64,000 nt of DNA, taken from contig CAVTJN010000004.1 in NCBI GenBank assembly GCA_963735055.1, forward strand, positions 496,001 through 560,000. Reading direction: 5' to 3'. The notes below the pieces were generated by a model. That model made no database searches. It was not told the DNA's origin and saw only the letters and a list, made by a program, of their open reading frames with translations. Below, one piece after another: positions 15,868 to 25,150 of this stretch; within the stretch, counting starts at the first letter, position 1, and every line of letters begins with the position of its first letter. The stretch is from JBBITI01 sp963735055 (lineage in GTDB: Bacteria > Chloroflexota > Dehalococcoidia > Dehalococcoidales > UBA2162). Position numbers and translations under genes: made by a program.

Positions 15868-17319
15868 ATGGCCAGAGTGTCACTTTGCACCGGTCCCGGC
15901 GTGTTCGAAGTCCTCGCCAGAGTGTGCCGCAACCCCCAGGAAGCCCTCAAGCAGTTCGTCGAGAACGCCGCTGATGCGGTCGACCGGCCAGTAACCGAGG
16001 AGGGCCATATCGAGATAAGACTCGAATATGCGCCACGGTCCGACGGCGGCAACCTGGCAGCGCTTCAGCAGATCACCGTCACGGACAACGGGGTGGGAAT
16101 GGACGTGGCGAAGATGCGGGAGGTGCTCCAGCGCATCGGTGACTCGGAAAAACTCGATCTCGCTCTGCGGGGAGAACAGGGCATCGGGTTACTCGCCTTC
16201 TCACTGATCGCCGATGAGTTGCACCTTGCGTCCTCAACTATGGACGGCAGCCCGTCAGCCTGCCTGGTCTTGAAACGGAAATGGTTGAAGAGCGGATACG
16301 CGGAGATAGTTGAGCGGTGTCCCCATCACAAGCATGCCGCCCGGGGGACGACGGCCTACCTCTCCGGTATTCTGCCCGAGATCGCCCAGCAACTCTCCAA
16401 GGAACGGACAAAGGCGTATCTGGGTCAGCAATTTGCCAGCGATCTCAAAGCCGGTATCTACACCCTGGTAATTTCAGATGGCGGCGAGATGGAGCATATA
16501 CACTCCCAGCGCTTCAGGGGAGTGAAGGTGATGTCCGCGACGCTGGCGCCGGGCAACAAGGGAGCAACGGCCTTTGTGGAGCTATATGTTCTGCCGTGGG
16601 AGATGGCGGACGCCGGTCTAGAACTCTACGGCCGCAAAGGGACGCGCATCTGCCCGATGACCGAACTGGGCGACTTCAAGCACGCACCGTGGACCGACCA
16701 GCGTCTTGAGGGTTTCGTACAGTGCGACCGGCTCAAGCGGACGGCGGACAAGACGGCGGTCGTCCAGGATGAGGTCTACCGGTCCCTGGTGACCGAGCTG
16801 AAACAACTTGAACCGCAAGTGCAGAAGCTCATCCTCGAAGCCAGCGCCGAGTCGCTCGAAAAGCGTTTCAATATCATTATGACCAGGACAGGGAGACTGA
16901 TCGACCGCTTCATCCGGTACCGTGAGAAGGGCATACTGATGACGCTGCCAGTCCCCACCGCCCAGGCGAAGAACGGCGGCGAGTACCGTCCCCCGGTGGA
17001 GCCTACCCGGCCTCCGGCCGGCGAGGCAAAGACGCCCCGCCCGCTACGCGCCACGCGCGCCCCCTACATCAGGCTGAAGGCGCCGCCGCAGGACCGATCG
17101 GCATACCGCAGCTGGTACGACCCATCCGAAAGCGTGATCTGCATCAACCGCGAACACGCTGAGTTCCTGCTGTCACAGCGGGAAGACCGCCGGTGCCTGC
17201 GCTACCTGTTTTCGATCTGGGCAAAAGAGAGCCTGCTCCAGGAGTTCGGGGCCGACGCGGAGAAGGTAGCCGACGAAATCGTGGGCGTACTGGCCGAAGC
17301 CGAACCTCTCCTGTGGTAG
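15868..17319 (+). CDS. GHKL-superfamily ATPase (Hsp90/MutL/histidine-kinase-like fold), unknown role
   Basis: A 483-residue cytosolic protein with an N-terminal Bergerat ATP-binding fold: N box FVENAADAVD (about residues 31-40), G1 box TDNGVGMD (about 72-79) and G2 box GEQGIGLLAFSLIADEL (about 101-117). No histidine phosphoacceptor, receiver or sensor domain is present, so it is not an ordinary kinase. The middle part may be an S5-like transducer domain. A Pro-rich linker (about 355-400) leads to a short helical C-terminus ending EAEPLLW. The layout recalls Hsp90, MutL or MORC-like ATPases, but none of their family-specific regions is recognisable. Start ATG has AGGAGG 5 bases upstream. Co-transcribed with the MerR-like gene; function unknown. 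Confidence 0.75.
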   Translation: MARVSLCTGPGVFEVLARVCRNPQEALKQFVENAADAVDRPVTEEGHIEIRLEYAPRSDGGNLAALQQITVTDNGVGMDVAKMREVLQRIGDSEKLDLALRGEQGIGLLAFSLIADELHLASSTMDGSPSACLVLKRKWLKSGYAEIVERCPHHKHAARGTTAYLSGILPEIAQQLSKERTKAYLGQQFASDLKAGIYTLVISDGGEMEHIHSQRFRGVKVMSATLAPGNKGATAFVELYVLPWEMADAGLELYGRKGTRICPMTELGDFKHAPWTDQRLEGFVQCDRLKRTADKTAVVQDEVYRSLVTELKQLEPQVQKLILEASAESLEKRFNIIMTRTGRLIDRFIRYREKGILMTLPVPTAQAKNGGEYRPPVEPTRPPAGEAKTPRPLRATRAPYIRLKAPPQDRSAYRSWYDPSESVICINREHAEFLLSQREDRRCLRYLFSIWAKESLLQEFGADAEKVADEIVGVLAEAEPLLW

Positions 17320-17322
17320 GGA

Positions 17323-19179
17323 TCAGGCGATGCCAAGGTCCTCCAGCCTCTCCGGCAGCGGCACCCCGGTCTCCGAGTCCCATCCCATCAGGGTATAGTA
17401 GTAGCGCTTGGCCCGGTCGAACTTAGCCCGGTCGAAGGACTTACCGGACAGCACACCATCGGTCTTGGGCTGAAAGAACCGGTCGGGCATCGTATCATCG
17501 CCGGCGGTAAAACCCTCTCGAATGTTGAACAGACGGGCCATGGTGAGGATTCGCTCGGCAATCTTGAGCTGTTCGACCACGCCGGTGTCCCAGCCGGTAG
17601 CGCCGGTGACGGCATCGGTCATTTGCTGAATAGTGTAGGGCAGAAAAAGACAGATCGAGGTCGAATCGTTGAGAATTCGCTTCAATTGCTGAAGACGGAA
17701 CAAGGCGACTTTACGCGGACCGATGTCGTCCGCAGGCACCGGCTCGGTGATACCCAGGGACTTCATCTCGCCCAGTTGACCTTCCACGGCAAAGCCCTGA
17801 TCGTGCAAGTTGCAGCAGTGGTCGGCGCCGTGCGGGTTGACCATGAAACCGAGCCCCAGACCCGGCTTCACCCGGGGTTCGTGCATCCCCGGCTCCAGTC
17901 CCTTCACATGCATGGCAAACGCGGCCGCCCCACCCCCGATCTGTTTCGCGGCCCGCGCCACACCTTCGGCCAGCAGGTCGCCGATTCCTTCGCGCCGGGC
18001 AATCAAATCGATCGTTTTGAGCATTGCCCCGGCGTTGCCGAATCTCAGGTCCATGCCACCGGTATCCGCCCGGGTAAGGAGGCCGTTCTCGAAGCATTCC
18101 ATAGCAAACGAGATGACCGCCCCGGTAGAGATGGTATCCAGGGAGTAAGCGCCGCAGAGTTCGTTCCCCTTGGAGATGGCCTTGAGATCGTCCACGCCGC
18201 AGTTCGAGCCCAAAGACGCGAGCGTCTCATATTCGGGGCCACCGTAATCCCGGTCAACTGAATACGGCTCCTTCACCTCAACCATCTTCTTACAACGGAC
18301 CGGGCAGCCGAAGCAGGCGTCCATGCCGACGCGGATCGTATCCTTGAGGGTCCGGGCGTCAATCTGGCGCACCGTGGGGAACAGACCGTCCCGAAAGTTG
18401 CGTACCGGCAGGTTTCCGCTGGTTTCGAAGCCGGCCATCGCCCCGCCAGTGCCGAACTCGGTAAAGTCCCGGGTCAGTTGCGGATTGGCAAGGACCCATT
18501 CGCGCAGCGCCCGCACCTTCTCGGGTTGGGCCAGAGGAGGCAGGGCACGCCCCCGGACAGCAACCGCCTTGAGATTCTTCGACCCCATGACCGCCCCCAG
18601 TCCACCCCTCCCAGCGGCGTCATAAAGTCCGTTCATTACGCAAGCATAGCGCACCAGCGCTTCCCCGCCGGGACCGATACCGGCCACGCGCACATTCTTG
18701 TCGGCGAGGCTGGCCCGGATGGTCTCCTGGGCCTCTTTGGTGTTCTTCCCCCATATCCCGGCTGCATCCTGGATACTGGCTTCGCCATCATGCACCCACA
18801 GATAGACCGGACGGGAGGCTTTACCCTCAACGATAACAGCGTCATATCCCGCCCGCCGCAACTCGGCGCCCCAGAATTCGCCCGCCTCCGCCTTGGCGAT
18901 ACCGCCCGTCAGCGGCGATTTGGCCCCAACGCAGTTCCGGCCACTCCCGGGAAGGGCGGTCCCGGTAAGGGGCCCGGTGGCGAATATCAGCTTGTTGCCG
19001 GGTCCCAGCGGATCGACACCGCCGGCCATCTCTTTCCAGAGATAGTAGGTGATGAAGCCGGCCCCACCCAGATATTTGCGGCAAAACGCCGCGTCGAGCG
19101 TCTCGGTAGAAATCTTACCGGCGGAGAGGTCTACCCTCAGAACTCTGGCGTTGTATCCGGGGACGTTGGTTTCCGGCAT
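17323..19179 (-). CDS. Aldehyde ferredoxin oxidoreductase (tungstopterin enzyme)
   Basis: A 618-residue AOR-family protein: it oxidises an aldehyde to the carboxylate (or works in reverse) with ferredoxin, using a bis-tungstopterin and one 4Fe-4S cluster. Cluster ligands are Cys289, Cys292 and Cys296 (CFGCPVRC) and Cys510 (STSICLF). The N-terminal pterin-binding domain has VLRVDLSAGKI, KYLGGAGF and TGPLTGTALPGSGR. The GMHEPRVKPGLGLGFMVNPH segment matches the family's cofactor-binding block. Start ATG has AAGGAGG. It is first-neighbour to an iron-sulfur protein and a molybdopterin enzyme on the same strand, a likely electron-transfer set. It converges with the GHKL ATPase gene, 3 bases apart. 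The physiological aldehyde is unknown. Confidence 0.92.
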   Translation of the reverse strand: MPETNVPGYNARVLRVDLSAGKISTETLDAAFCRKYLGGAGFITYYLWKEMAGGVDPLGPGNKLIFATGPLTGTALPGSGRNCVGAKSPLTGGIAKAEAGEFWGAELRRAGYDAVIVEGKASRPVYLWVHDGEASIQDAAGIWGKNTKEAQETIRASLADKNVRVAGIGPGGEALVRYACVMNGLYDAAGRGGLGAVMGSKNLKAVAVRGRALPPLAQPEKVRALREWVLANPQLTRDFTEFGTGGAMAGFETSGNLPVRNFRDGLFPTVRQIDARTLKDTIRVGMDACFGCPVRCKKMVEVKEPYSVDRDYGGPEYETLASLGSNCGVDDLKAISKGNELCGAYSLDTISTGAVISFAMECFENGLLTRADTGGMDLRFGNAGAMLKTIDLIARREGIGDLLAEGVARAAKQIGGGAAAFAMHVKGLEPGMHEPRVKPGLGLGFMVNPHGADHCCNLHDQGFAVEGQLGEMKSLGITEPVPADDIGPRKVALFRLQQLKRILNDSTSICLFLPYTIQQMTDAVTGATGWDTGVVEQLKIAERILTMARLFNIREGFTAGDDTMPDRFFQPKTDGVLSGKSFDRAKFDRAKRYYYTLMGWDSETGVPLPERLEDLGIA

Positions 19180-19225
19180 GATTGCCTCCTTAGATTCCAG
19201 ACGAGACTGGAGAACGCAGCTGCTG

Positions 19226-20131
19226 CTACGGCGCGTTCTCGGTCAATGAGGCCGACACGGGGATTCCTGCCTCACAGGGTACCTTAGTCTGACACAGGCC
19301 GCAGCCGGGATAGCGGCCGATGAATTCCGCCTCTCGCCCGAGTTCCTTGACCATTTCTTTCTGCCGGACGTTGAGGTAATCAATGCACTTCTGTTTGTCG
19401 TGCCCCTTCCCGGTGATCGCCCCGGCAGGGCAGCGCTGGATACAGCGCCCGCATTCCTTGCCCTGAAAGAAGAGACAGGCCGCATAGTGGTCCCGGTACG
19501 GTCGTGGGGTCGCCTTGAAGACGGCATCGGTGACCAGGCTGCCGCAGCGCATGGCGAGCCCCTTCGGAGTGAGAAATCCGTCGGTAAGGCCGAATGTCCC
19601 GAGTCCGGCGGCGTAGGCGATGTGACGCTGAGACCAATTCGACGTGAAGGCTCTCACGTCGACCTTGTGAAAGGCGGCGGTTTCCGGAGCCACCGCCCGA
19701 TGTCCGAATCCCTCCAACAGCGACGCCACGCGGCGCGACAACTCGTAGATGAAATCCTGCCCTTGCCAGCGCGTCCGGTTCCACTGAAGCGATGGGATGG
19801 CCGTCTCCTGCCGCTGCCTGAGTCGAGTTTGCCGGCTGATCGGCATGATAAACGACACCACCGAAACACGGGAAGAAGGGCCGCCCGGCCGGTGCAAGTC
19901 GAGAGCCTCCCGGGGAGTCAGGTGATGAGCGCCGATTATTGTCTTGTACTCGGCGAAGAGGGGATCGTCGCCATCAGCGAACCCGACCAGCGGTTCGTCG
20001 AAAATAGGTCCGCCACCGAGATCGCGCAGGACATTGGAAGGGCTCTCCCGCACGTATCTGCAGATAGCCCGCTCGACAAACACGGCAGGGTCGTTCAAGA
20101 ACGACCCTGCCTCAGGATTCACCGTACTCAA
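19226..20131 (-). CDS. QueG-like double 4Fe-4S iron-sulfur protein
   Basis: About 301 residues. The C-terminal third carries two 4Fe-4S motifs: Cys227, Cys230 and Cys234 (CGRCIQRCP) and Cys277, Cys280 and Cys286 (CGLCQTKVPC), with extra Cys219 and Cys249. The middle (RHIAYAAGLGTFGLTDGFLT) matches the segment before the clusters in epoxyqueuosine reductase and the reductive dehalogenase-related COG1600 family. The corrin-binding fold of QueG may be present, but the protein differs from housekeeping QueG in its N-terminus. No Tat signal is seen. Start TTG 20131 or GTG 20122, with GAGGGA just upstream. Placed between AOR and the molybdopterin enzyme, it probably shuttles electrons or activates a corrinoid; both are inferences. 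Confidence 0.75.
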   Translation of the reverse strand: MSTVNPEAGSFLNDPAVFVERAICRYVRESPSNVLRDLGGGPIFDEPLVGFADGDDPLFAEYKTIIGAHHLTPREALDLHRPGGPSSRVSVVSFIMPISRQTRLRQRQETAIPSLQWNRTRWQGQDFIYELSRRVASLLEGFGHRAVAPETAAFHKVDVRAFTSNWSQRHIAYAAGLGTFGLTDGFLTPKGLAMRCGSLVTDAVFKATPRPYRDHYAACLFFQGKECGRCIQRCPAGAITGKGHDKQKCIDYLNVRQKEMVKELGREAEFIGRYPGCGLCQTKVPCEAGIPVSASLTENAP

Positions 20132-20147
20132 ATGTCCCTCTACCAGG

Positions 20148-22262
20148 CTATTTGGCAGCGGCTTTCGCCCTGGCGGCCGGCCGGCGGACTGCAGCGGGCT
20201 TGCTCCTCGGGACCTTCTGTATCCGGCAGAGAAGAGCCTTCATCTCGGTGTAGCCGGTAACCGGGTCGCGAGGTTCGAGCTGGGTCAGTTCGTTCGAGTT
20301 GGCCTCGGCCCAGCCGTGAGGAATGCTCACAATGCCAGGATGCAAAGCCGGATTGGTATTGGCTTTCATCGTCAGCCTACCTTTGATGGTCTCGATAAGG
20401 ATCCGGTCGCCGTGCTTAATGCCATACTTGGCGGCAGTCTCGGGATGGACCTCGGCGATGGGTTCCACGGCGTCCTTACGCAAGACCGGGATGTTCCGGA
20501 ATTGGGTGTGCGTGTACTGGGTAAGCCGGGCACCAGTCGTTAATATCACCGGGAACTTCTCGGCAAGCTCCGGGGTGCGCACGGGACTCTGGCTCGGCTC
20601 GACATGATGTGGAAGAGGATCATACCCGGCATCGGCCAGCGTCTGGGAATAGATTTCAATCTTCCCTGACGGCGTCCGGTAGCCACCCTGAGCGTATTTC
20701 TTCTCGGTATAGAAGATGCCCTCGGGATGATCCTTCTCGAGTTGTTCCCGGGTCAGGCCGCTGGGCTTCAGGAAGAAGTCGATGACCTCCTCCTCAGTGT
20801 TCCAGGGGAATTGCTCCTGGTAACCCATTCTCCGGCCCAGCTCGGTCCAGATCTTCCAGTCCGGCCAACTCTCGCCAACCGGCTCGACCACCTTCTTACG
20901 CAGGAGGGCGTAAGGGATACAGGTATTCACGCCATAGACGTAGCCCACCCCACCCTTCTCCATGTGAGTACAGGCCGGGAGAACGATGTCGGACAACTTG
21001 GCGGTTTCGGTCATGAACAGATCAACAGTGACCAGCAATTCGAGTTTGCGCATCGCCTGATGGATACGCTTCGCGTCGGGCAGAGTCAGGGCGGGATTAC
21101 CTCCCTGAACGATCATCGCCTTGAGGGGGTATGGCTTCCCATCGAGAACAGCATCGGCGAACAGCATTTGCTGTCCGTAGGGAGAAGTGCGGCCCCAGAA
21201 ACGGCGGAACAGCGGATGCGATTCGGCCCCAATCGGCTCGCCGACCTCAGGTACCCGCAGGTCACCCAGCCGGATAAAGGGAATAGTGGTCCAGCCGCCC
21301 TTAACGTCAATATTGCCGGTCACGATCTGCAGCAGCGCCAAAGCGCGGTTGGTCTGGAATCCGTTTATGTGCTGGTCGATGGAGCAGGTGCCAGGGTTAA
21401 TGCAGGCCGGTTTCACGGTGGCGAACAACCGGGCAATCTTCCTGATGTCATCGGCCGGGACCCACGTAATCTGAGACACTTTCTCCGGCGGGTACTGCTT
21501 GACATGCTCGACCAGCTTGTCGAAACCGCTGGTGAACTCGTCGAGGAACTTCTTGTCCTGGAGGCCCTCGGTGATGATGACGTTGAGCATACCGAGCGCC
21601 AGAGCCGTGTCCGTCCCGGGCCTGAGCTGAATGTGCATGCCTTTCGCGGCAATCGAGGTCCGTTTCGGATCGATGACGATAAGGTGCTTCAAGGTCCCGG
21701 CGTCCATGGCCTTGTAAATCTTGTTGGCAATCGTCATGCGCGAGGCGTCCATGTTCTGGCCCCAGACGATGAGACACTTTGCATTCCACGGTTCTTCAAT
21801 GGGGTACGTTCCAAAGGTCATCTGGCGGGCCATGATACGGGAGCGGAAGCAGTTACCCTCAACCGACAGAAGGTTCGGCGTCCCGTATACCCCGCGGAAC
21901 CGCTGGGCAAAGCCGGCGAGCTCGATGTTCTCGGTGCCGATGGAGCCGCTGTAGACGGCCAGCGCCTGCGCGCCATACTTCTGCTTGATTTCCTTCAACT
22001 TGGCGACGATCGTGTCCAAGGCTTCATCCCAGGTGATGCGCTGCCAGGTCCCGTCGGCCTTTTTCTTCATGGGATGCTTCAGCCGTTCGGGGGAATAGAC
22101 GTAGTCCACGAGCGCCTCGCCCCGCGGGCAGATGAAGCCCTCGCTCACCCCGTGTTCAGGCATGCCTTCGACTTTGACCATCTTGCCGTTTTCGACGTAG
22201 GCGTTAATGCCGCAGCTATTGATACACAGTATACAGTCGGTCTTCACTATCTTCTGAGTCAT
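20148..22262 (-). CDS. Molybdopterin oxidoreductase, DMSO-reductase family catalytic subunit
   Basis: A 704-residue bis-pterin enzyme with an N-terminal 4Fe-4S motif at Cys10, Cys13, Cys17 and Cys45, then the pterin-binding domains and a C-terminal dinucleotide-binding domain (HPETAAKYGIKHGDRILIET). Cys138 in VEGNCFRSR occupies the place of the active-site metal ligand in the family. No twin-arginine signal, so it is cytoplasmic. It resembles acetylene hydratase/thiosulfate reductase-like enzymes of anaerobes; substrate unknown. The tail is Lys/Ala/Arg-rich. Start ATG has AAGGAGA 10 bases upstream. It leads the leftward set with the iron-sulfur protein and AOR and is divergent from the corrinoid activator gene. 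A 530-codon frame on the opposite strand is its shadow. Confidence 0.9.
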   Translation of the reverse strand: MTQKIVKTDCILCINSCGINAYVENGKMVKVEGMPEHGVSEGFICPRGEALVDYVYSPERLKHPMKKKADGTWQRITWDEALDTIVAKLKEIKQKYGAQALAVYSGSIGTENIELAGFAQRFRGVYGTPNLLSVEGNCFRSRIMARQMTFGTYPIEEPWNAKCLIVWGQNMDASRMTIANKIYKAMDAGTLKHLIVIDPKRTSIAAKGMHIQLRPGTDTALALGMLNVIITEGLQDKKFLDEFTSGFDKLVEHVKQYPPEKVSQITWVPADDIRKIARLFATVKPACINPGTCSIDQHINGFQTNRALALLQIVTGNIDVKGGWTTIPFIRLGDLRVPEVGEPIGAESHPLFRRFWGRTSPYGQQMLFADAVLDGKPYPLKAMIVQGGNPALTLPDAKRIHQAMRKLELLVTVDLFMTETAKLSDIVLPACTHMEKGGVGYVYGVNTCIPYALLRKKVVEPVGESWPDWKIWTELGRRMGYQEQFPWNTEEEVIDFFLKPSGLTREQLEKDHPEGIFYTEKKYAQGGYRTPSGKIEIYSQTLADAGYDPLPHHVEPSQSPVRTPELAEKFPVILTTGARLTQYTHTQFRNIPVLRKDAVEPIAEVHPETAAKYGIKHGDRILIETIKGRLTMKANTNPALHPGIVSIPHGWAEANSNELTQLEPRDPVTGYTEMKALLCRIQKVPRSKPAAVRRPAARAKAAAK

Positions 22263-22365
22263 GGTGCGCGGTCTCCTTTATTCAGGAAAGTCGTATTCAG
22301 GGGCTTATGCGGTCCGTAATTCACCCACCAGTATATCCAATCGGTCGCAAATGAGTCAAGGCGGG

Positions 22366-22395
22366 TTGACAGGCATTTCACCCGCCGACTACAAT
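22366..22395 (+). promoter_or_regulatory. Near-consensus sigma70 promoter of the activator-methyltransferase-biotin unit
   Basis: TTGACA at 22366-22371, an 18-base spacer and TACAAT at 22390-22395. The start site would be near 22402, at the beginning of the short tandem repeats, about 46 bases before the GTG at 22448. Confidence 0.7.
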
Positions 22396-22399
22396 GCCT

Positions 22400-22440
22400 G
22401 AAGGTATCAAACCTCAAGGCATCAAACCCGAAGGCTAAAC
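22400..22440 (+). repeat. 15-base tandem repeat in the 5' leader
   Basis: Two full units, GAAGGTATCAAACCT (22400-22414) and CAAGGCATCAAACCC (22415-22429), are followed by a partial third, GAAGGCTAAAC. They fill the leader between the promoter and the start codon and may bind a regulator or vary in copy number. Confidence 0.6.
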
Positions 22441-22447
22441 ACTGGAC

Positions 22448-24296
22448 GTGTCCGAATTCAGCATCGAGTTTCAGCCGGTGGGACGCCGGGGTCAGTTTCA
22501 GTCCGGGCAGTCAGTACTGGACTGTGGCCGTGCCCTGGGAATCGGCATCAGCAGTGTGTGTGGGGGCAAGGGGACGTGCGGCAAGTGCCGGGTGCAACTG
22601 GTGAGCGGCGCGTCCTCGGCGCCGCGGTGACGGCGAGATCAAGGCATTCTCGCCGCCTCAGCTGGCATCAGGGTGGCGGCTGGCCTGCCAGTGTTTCCCT
22701 ACCGGTGATTGTGTGGTCTATGTTCCGGTGGAGTCCATGACCACCCCCCAGCGCACCCAACTGGAGGGGCTCGACATTCCGGTCCGGCTCCGATCACCGG
22801 TGGCAGCCAGAGCCATCGAGATGCCGCCGCCATCGCTTTCTGACACGCTGGGAGATGCGGACAGACTTCAGCGGACGCTCAGGGAACAACGAGTGCGCTG
22901 CACCTCGGTGGACACCAGTCTGCTGCGGACGTTATCGTCCAGAGTGCGTGACTGGTCGTGGCGCTGCAAAGCCGTGGTACGCCACGGCGAGGTGGTAGCC
23001 ATTCTGCCTGAGACAAGCCGTCATCTGGGACTGGCAGTCGACTTCGGCACCACCAAACTCGCAGGCTATCTGATAGACATGAGCAACGGAAAGACGCTGG
23101 CCGCGAAGGGCATCATGAATCCCCAGATCAGCTACGGTGAGGACATCATCGCCCGATGCAACCTGGCGATTTCGTCCCCCGAAGGCAGGGAGCGCCTGCA
23201 GAAGCTGGCCACCGGTGCCGTCGGCGATCTGGGCACCTCACTGGCAAGATCGGTGGGGGCAGTGGCGGAGGATATCACTGAAGCAGTCGTGGTGGGCAAC
23301 ACGGCGATGCATCACCTTTTCCTCGGCCTGCCGGTACGCCAGCTCGCGCTGGCCCCTTTTGTAGCGGCGGTCAGCAGCGATCTCGACGTGAAGGCCCGTG
23401 ATCTCGGAATCCCTTTCGCTCCCGGAGCCTACGTCCACCTCCTGCCCAATATCGCCGGGTTTGTCGGCGCCGACCACGTCTCGATGCTTCTGGGCACCGA
23501 CGCCAGGGCGGCCAGTGGCGTGGTGGTGGCGCTTGACATCGGAACGAACACCGAGGTATCGCTGGTACACCAAGGCAAGATCAACAGCATTTCGTGCGCC
23601 TCCGGACCGGCTTTCGAAGGCGGCCACATAAAGGATGGGATGAGGGCCGGAACTGGCGCGATCGAACGTGTACGCATTACCAGAGAAAGCGTCGACTTCG
23701 CGACCATCGACAATGCGCCCCCGGTGGGCATTTGCGGCTCGGGGATCATTGACACGGTTGCCCAGCTGCACCTGGCCGGTGTCGCCGACGGGGGCGGCCG
23801 CATGAGGCCGGGACACCCGCGCGTTAGAGAACACGACGGACAGATCGAGTTTGTGCTTGCCAGTGAGGAAGAACGCGGCGGGTTACCCGCGGTCGTCTTC
23901 ACCCAGCACGACGTACGGGAGCTGCAACTCGGCAAGGCGGCCATCCGGGCAGGTATCGCCACGCTGCTGGCCGCAAACGGCCTCGCCGAAGGACAGATCA
24001 CGGAGATTATCATTGCCGGGGCGTTCGGCAGCTATCTGGATGTCTCCAGCGCGGTGGATATCGGGATGTTCCCGGCGATACCGCTTGAGCGTTTTCGCCA
24101 GGTTGGCAACGCCGCGGGGATGGGGGCGAAGCGGGCCCTGATCTCCACCGAGCAGCGCGCCGAAGCCATCACTATAGCGGCCACGGCCCGATATATTGAG
24201 CTGGCAGGCAGTCCCAGCTTCAACCAGAACTTCATTCAGGCTGTCCAGTTAGGGCGATACGGGCTACACGAAGGTAAGAGAGAGGAGGCCGACTAA
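22448..24296 (+). CDS. RACo-like corrinoid reductive activator (DUF4445), frameshifted
   Basis: ATP-dependent reductive activator of corrinoid proteins: it returns inactive Co(II) to Co(I). The N-terminal ferredoxin domain has Cys38, Cys44 and Cys47 (CGGKGTCGKC), with a further CQC later. A linker then leads to the ASKHA ATPase core with LAVDFGTTKLAGYLID and VVALDIGTNTEVSL phosphate motifs. As read, the first frame stops at 22630. The next frame, open across the junction with GDGEIKAFSPPQLASGWRLA then CQCFPTGDCVV, continues to 24296. A single extra base between about 22611 and 22628 explains it, and repair gives about 615 residues, the family size. The GTG start has only a weak ribosome site. 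Its stop overlaps the methyltransferase start (TAATG). Confidence 0.85.
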
Positions 24297-25147
24297 TGGA
24301 AACCATGCTTTCCAGTTCATCCAAGGAAGTGATTATCAGCTACGACCGCTCCACGGTGTTGGTGGGCGAGCGTGTGAACCCCAGCGGGAAGAAGAAACTC
24401 TCGGCCTCACTGCAAGCGGGAAGCCTGGAGGTGGCCTGCCAGGAAGCGCTGGCACAGGTGCAGGCGGGCGCTGATGTCCTTGACGTCAACGTAGCTGCGC
24501 TGGGCGTCGATGAGCTTGCGCTGCTGCCCGCCGCAGTCAAGGCCATCATGGCCATAGTCAATGTGCCGCTGTGCGTGGACAGTACCAACCCGGCGGCGCT
24601 GGAAGCGGCGCTCAAAGTATATCAGGGCAAGGCGTTGGTCAATTCTGTCCAGGGCGAGGAGGAATCACTCAAGACGGTCCTGCCCATAATCAAGCATTAC
24701 GGAGCTGCCGTAGTCGGCTTGACCATGGATGAAAAGGGAATACCGGCCGATGCCGACCGGCGGGTGGCCATTGCGCACAAGATCGTCGAGCGGGCCGAGA
24801 AAATGGGCATCCCGAGACAGGATGTGGTTATCGATTGTCTCGCCAGGACGCTGGCGGCGGAAAGCCAGTCCGGCCCGGCCGTCCTGGAAGCCATCCGGCG
24901 CGTGCGGGTCGAACTGGGAGTAAACCAGACGCTGGGCGCCTCCAACGTATCCTTTTATATGCCGGACCGGCATCTGCTCACCGGAACGTTCCTGGCGTTG
25001 GCCATAGCGGCCGGCGTCACCTGCCCCATTGTGGACGTGGCCGGTACGCGTGCCCACATCCTGGCGGCCGACCTTATCCTGGGCCGCGACAACCACGCCC
25101 TGAAATACATCCGTGCCTTCCGGCAGAGCCAGAAGGCCAAGGGATAA
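24296..25147 (+). CDS. Methyltetrahydrofolate:corrinoid methyltransferase (pterin-binding TIM barrel)
   Basis: A 283-residue protein of the dihydropteroate synthase-like/MeTr family that moves the methyl group of methyltetrahydrofolate to a corrinoid protein, or the reverse. Recognisable blocks are LVGERVNPSGKKKL at the N-terminus, QAGADVLDVNVAA, PLCVDSTNPAALEAAL, GLTMDEKGIP and LGASNVSFYMPDR, which line the folate-binding barrel in AcsE and MtvA-type enzymes. It starts in overlap with the activator gene (TAATG, with GAGGAGG upstream), so activator and methyltransferase are co-translated. No corrinoid protein or substrate-specific methyltransferase is encoded nearby, so the partner corrinoid must be elsewhere, for example the Wood-Ljungdahl corrinoid iron-sulfur protein. 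Confidence 0.88.
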   Translation: METMLSSSSKEVIISYDRSTVLVGERVNPSGKKKLSASLQAGSLEVACQEALAQVQAGADVLDVNVAALGVDELALLPAAVKAIMAIVNVPLCVDSTNPAALEAALKVYQGKALVNSVQGEEESLKTVLPIIKHYGAAVVGLTMDEKGIPADADRRVAIAHKIVERAEKMGIPRQDVVIDCLARTLAAESQSGPAVLEAIRRVRVELGVNQTLGASNVSFYMPDRHLLTGTFLALAIAAGVTCPIVDVAGTRAHILAADLILGRDNHALKYIRAFRQSQKAKG

Positions 25148-25150
25148 ATA

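Noticed and set aside
20727..22319. 530-codon open frame on the plus strand
   Set aside because: It is the antisense shadow of the molybdopterin oxidoreductase in GC-rich DNA; it shows no domain, whereas the opposite strand has clear family motifs.
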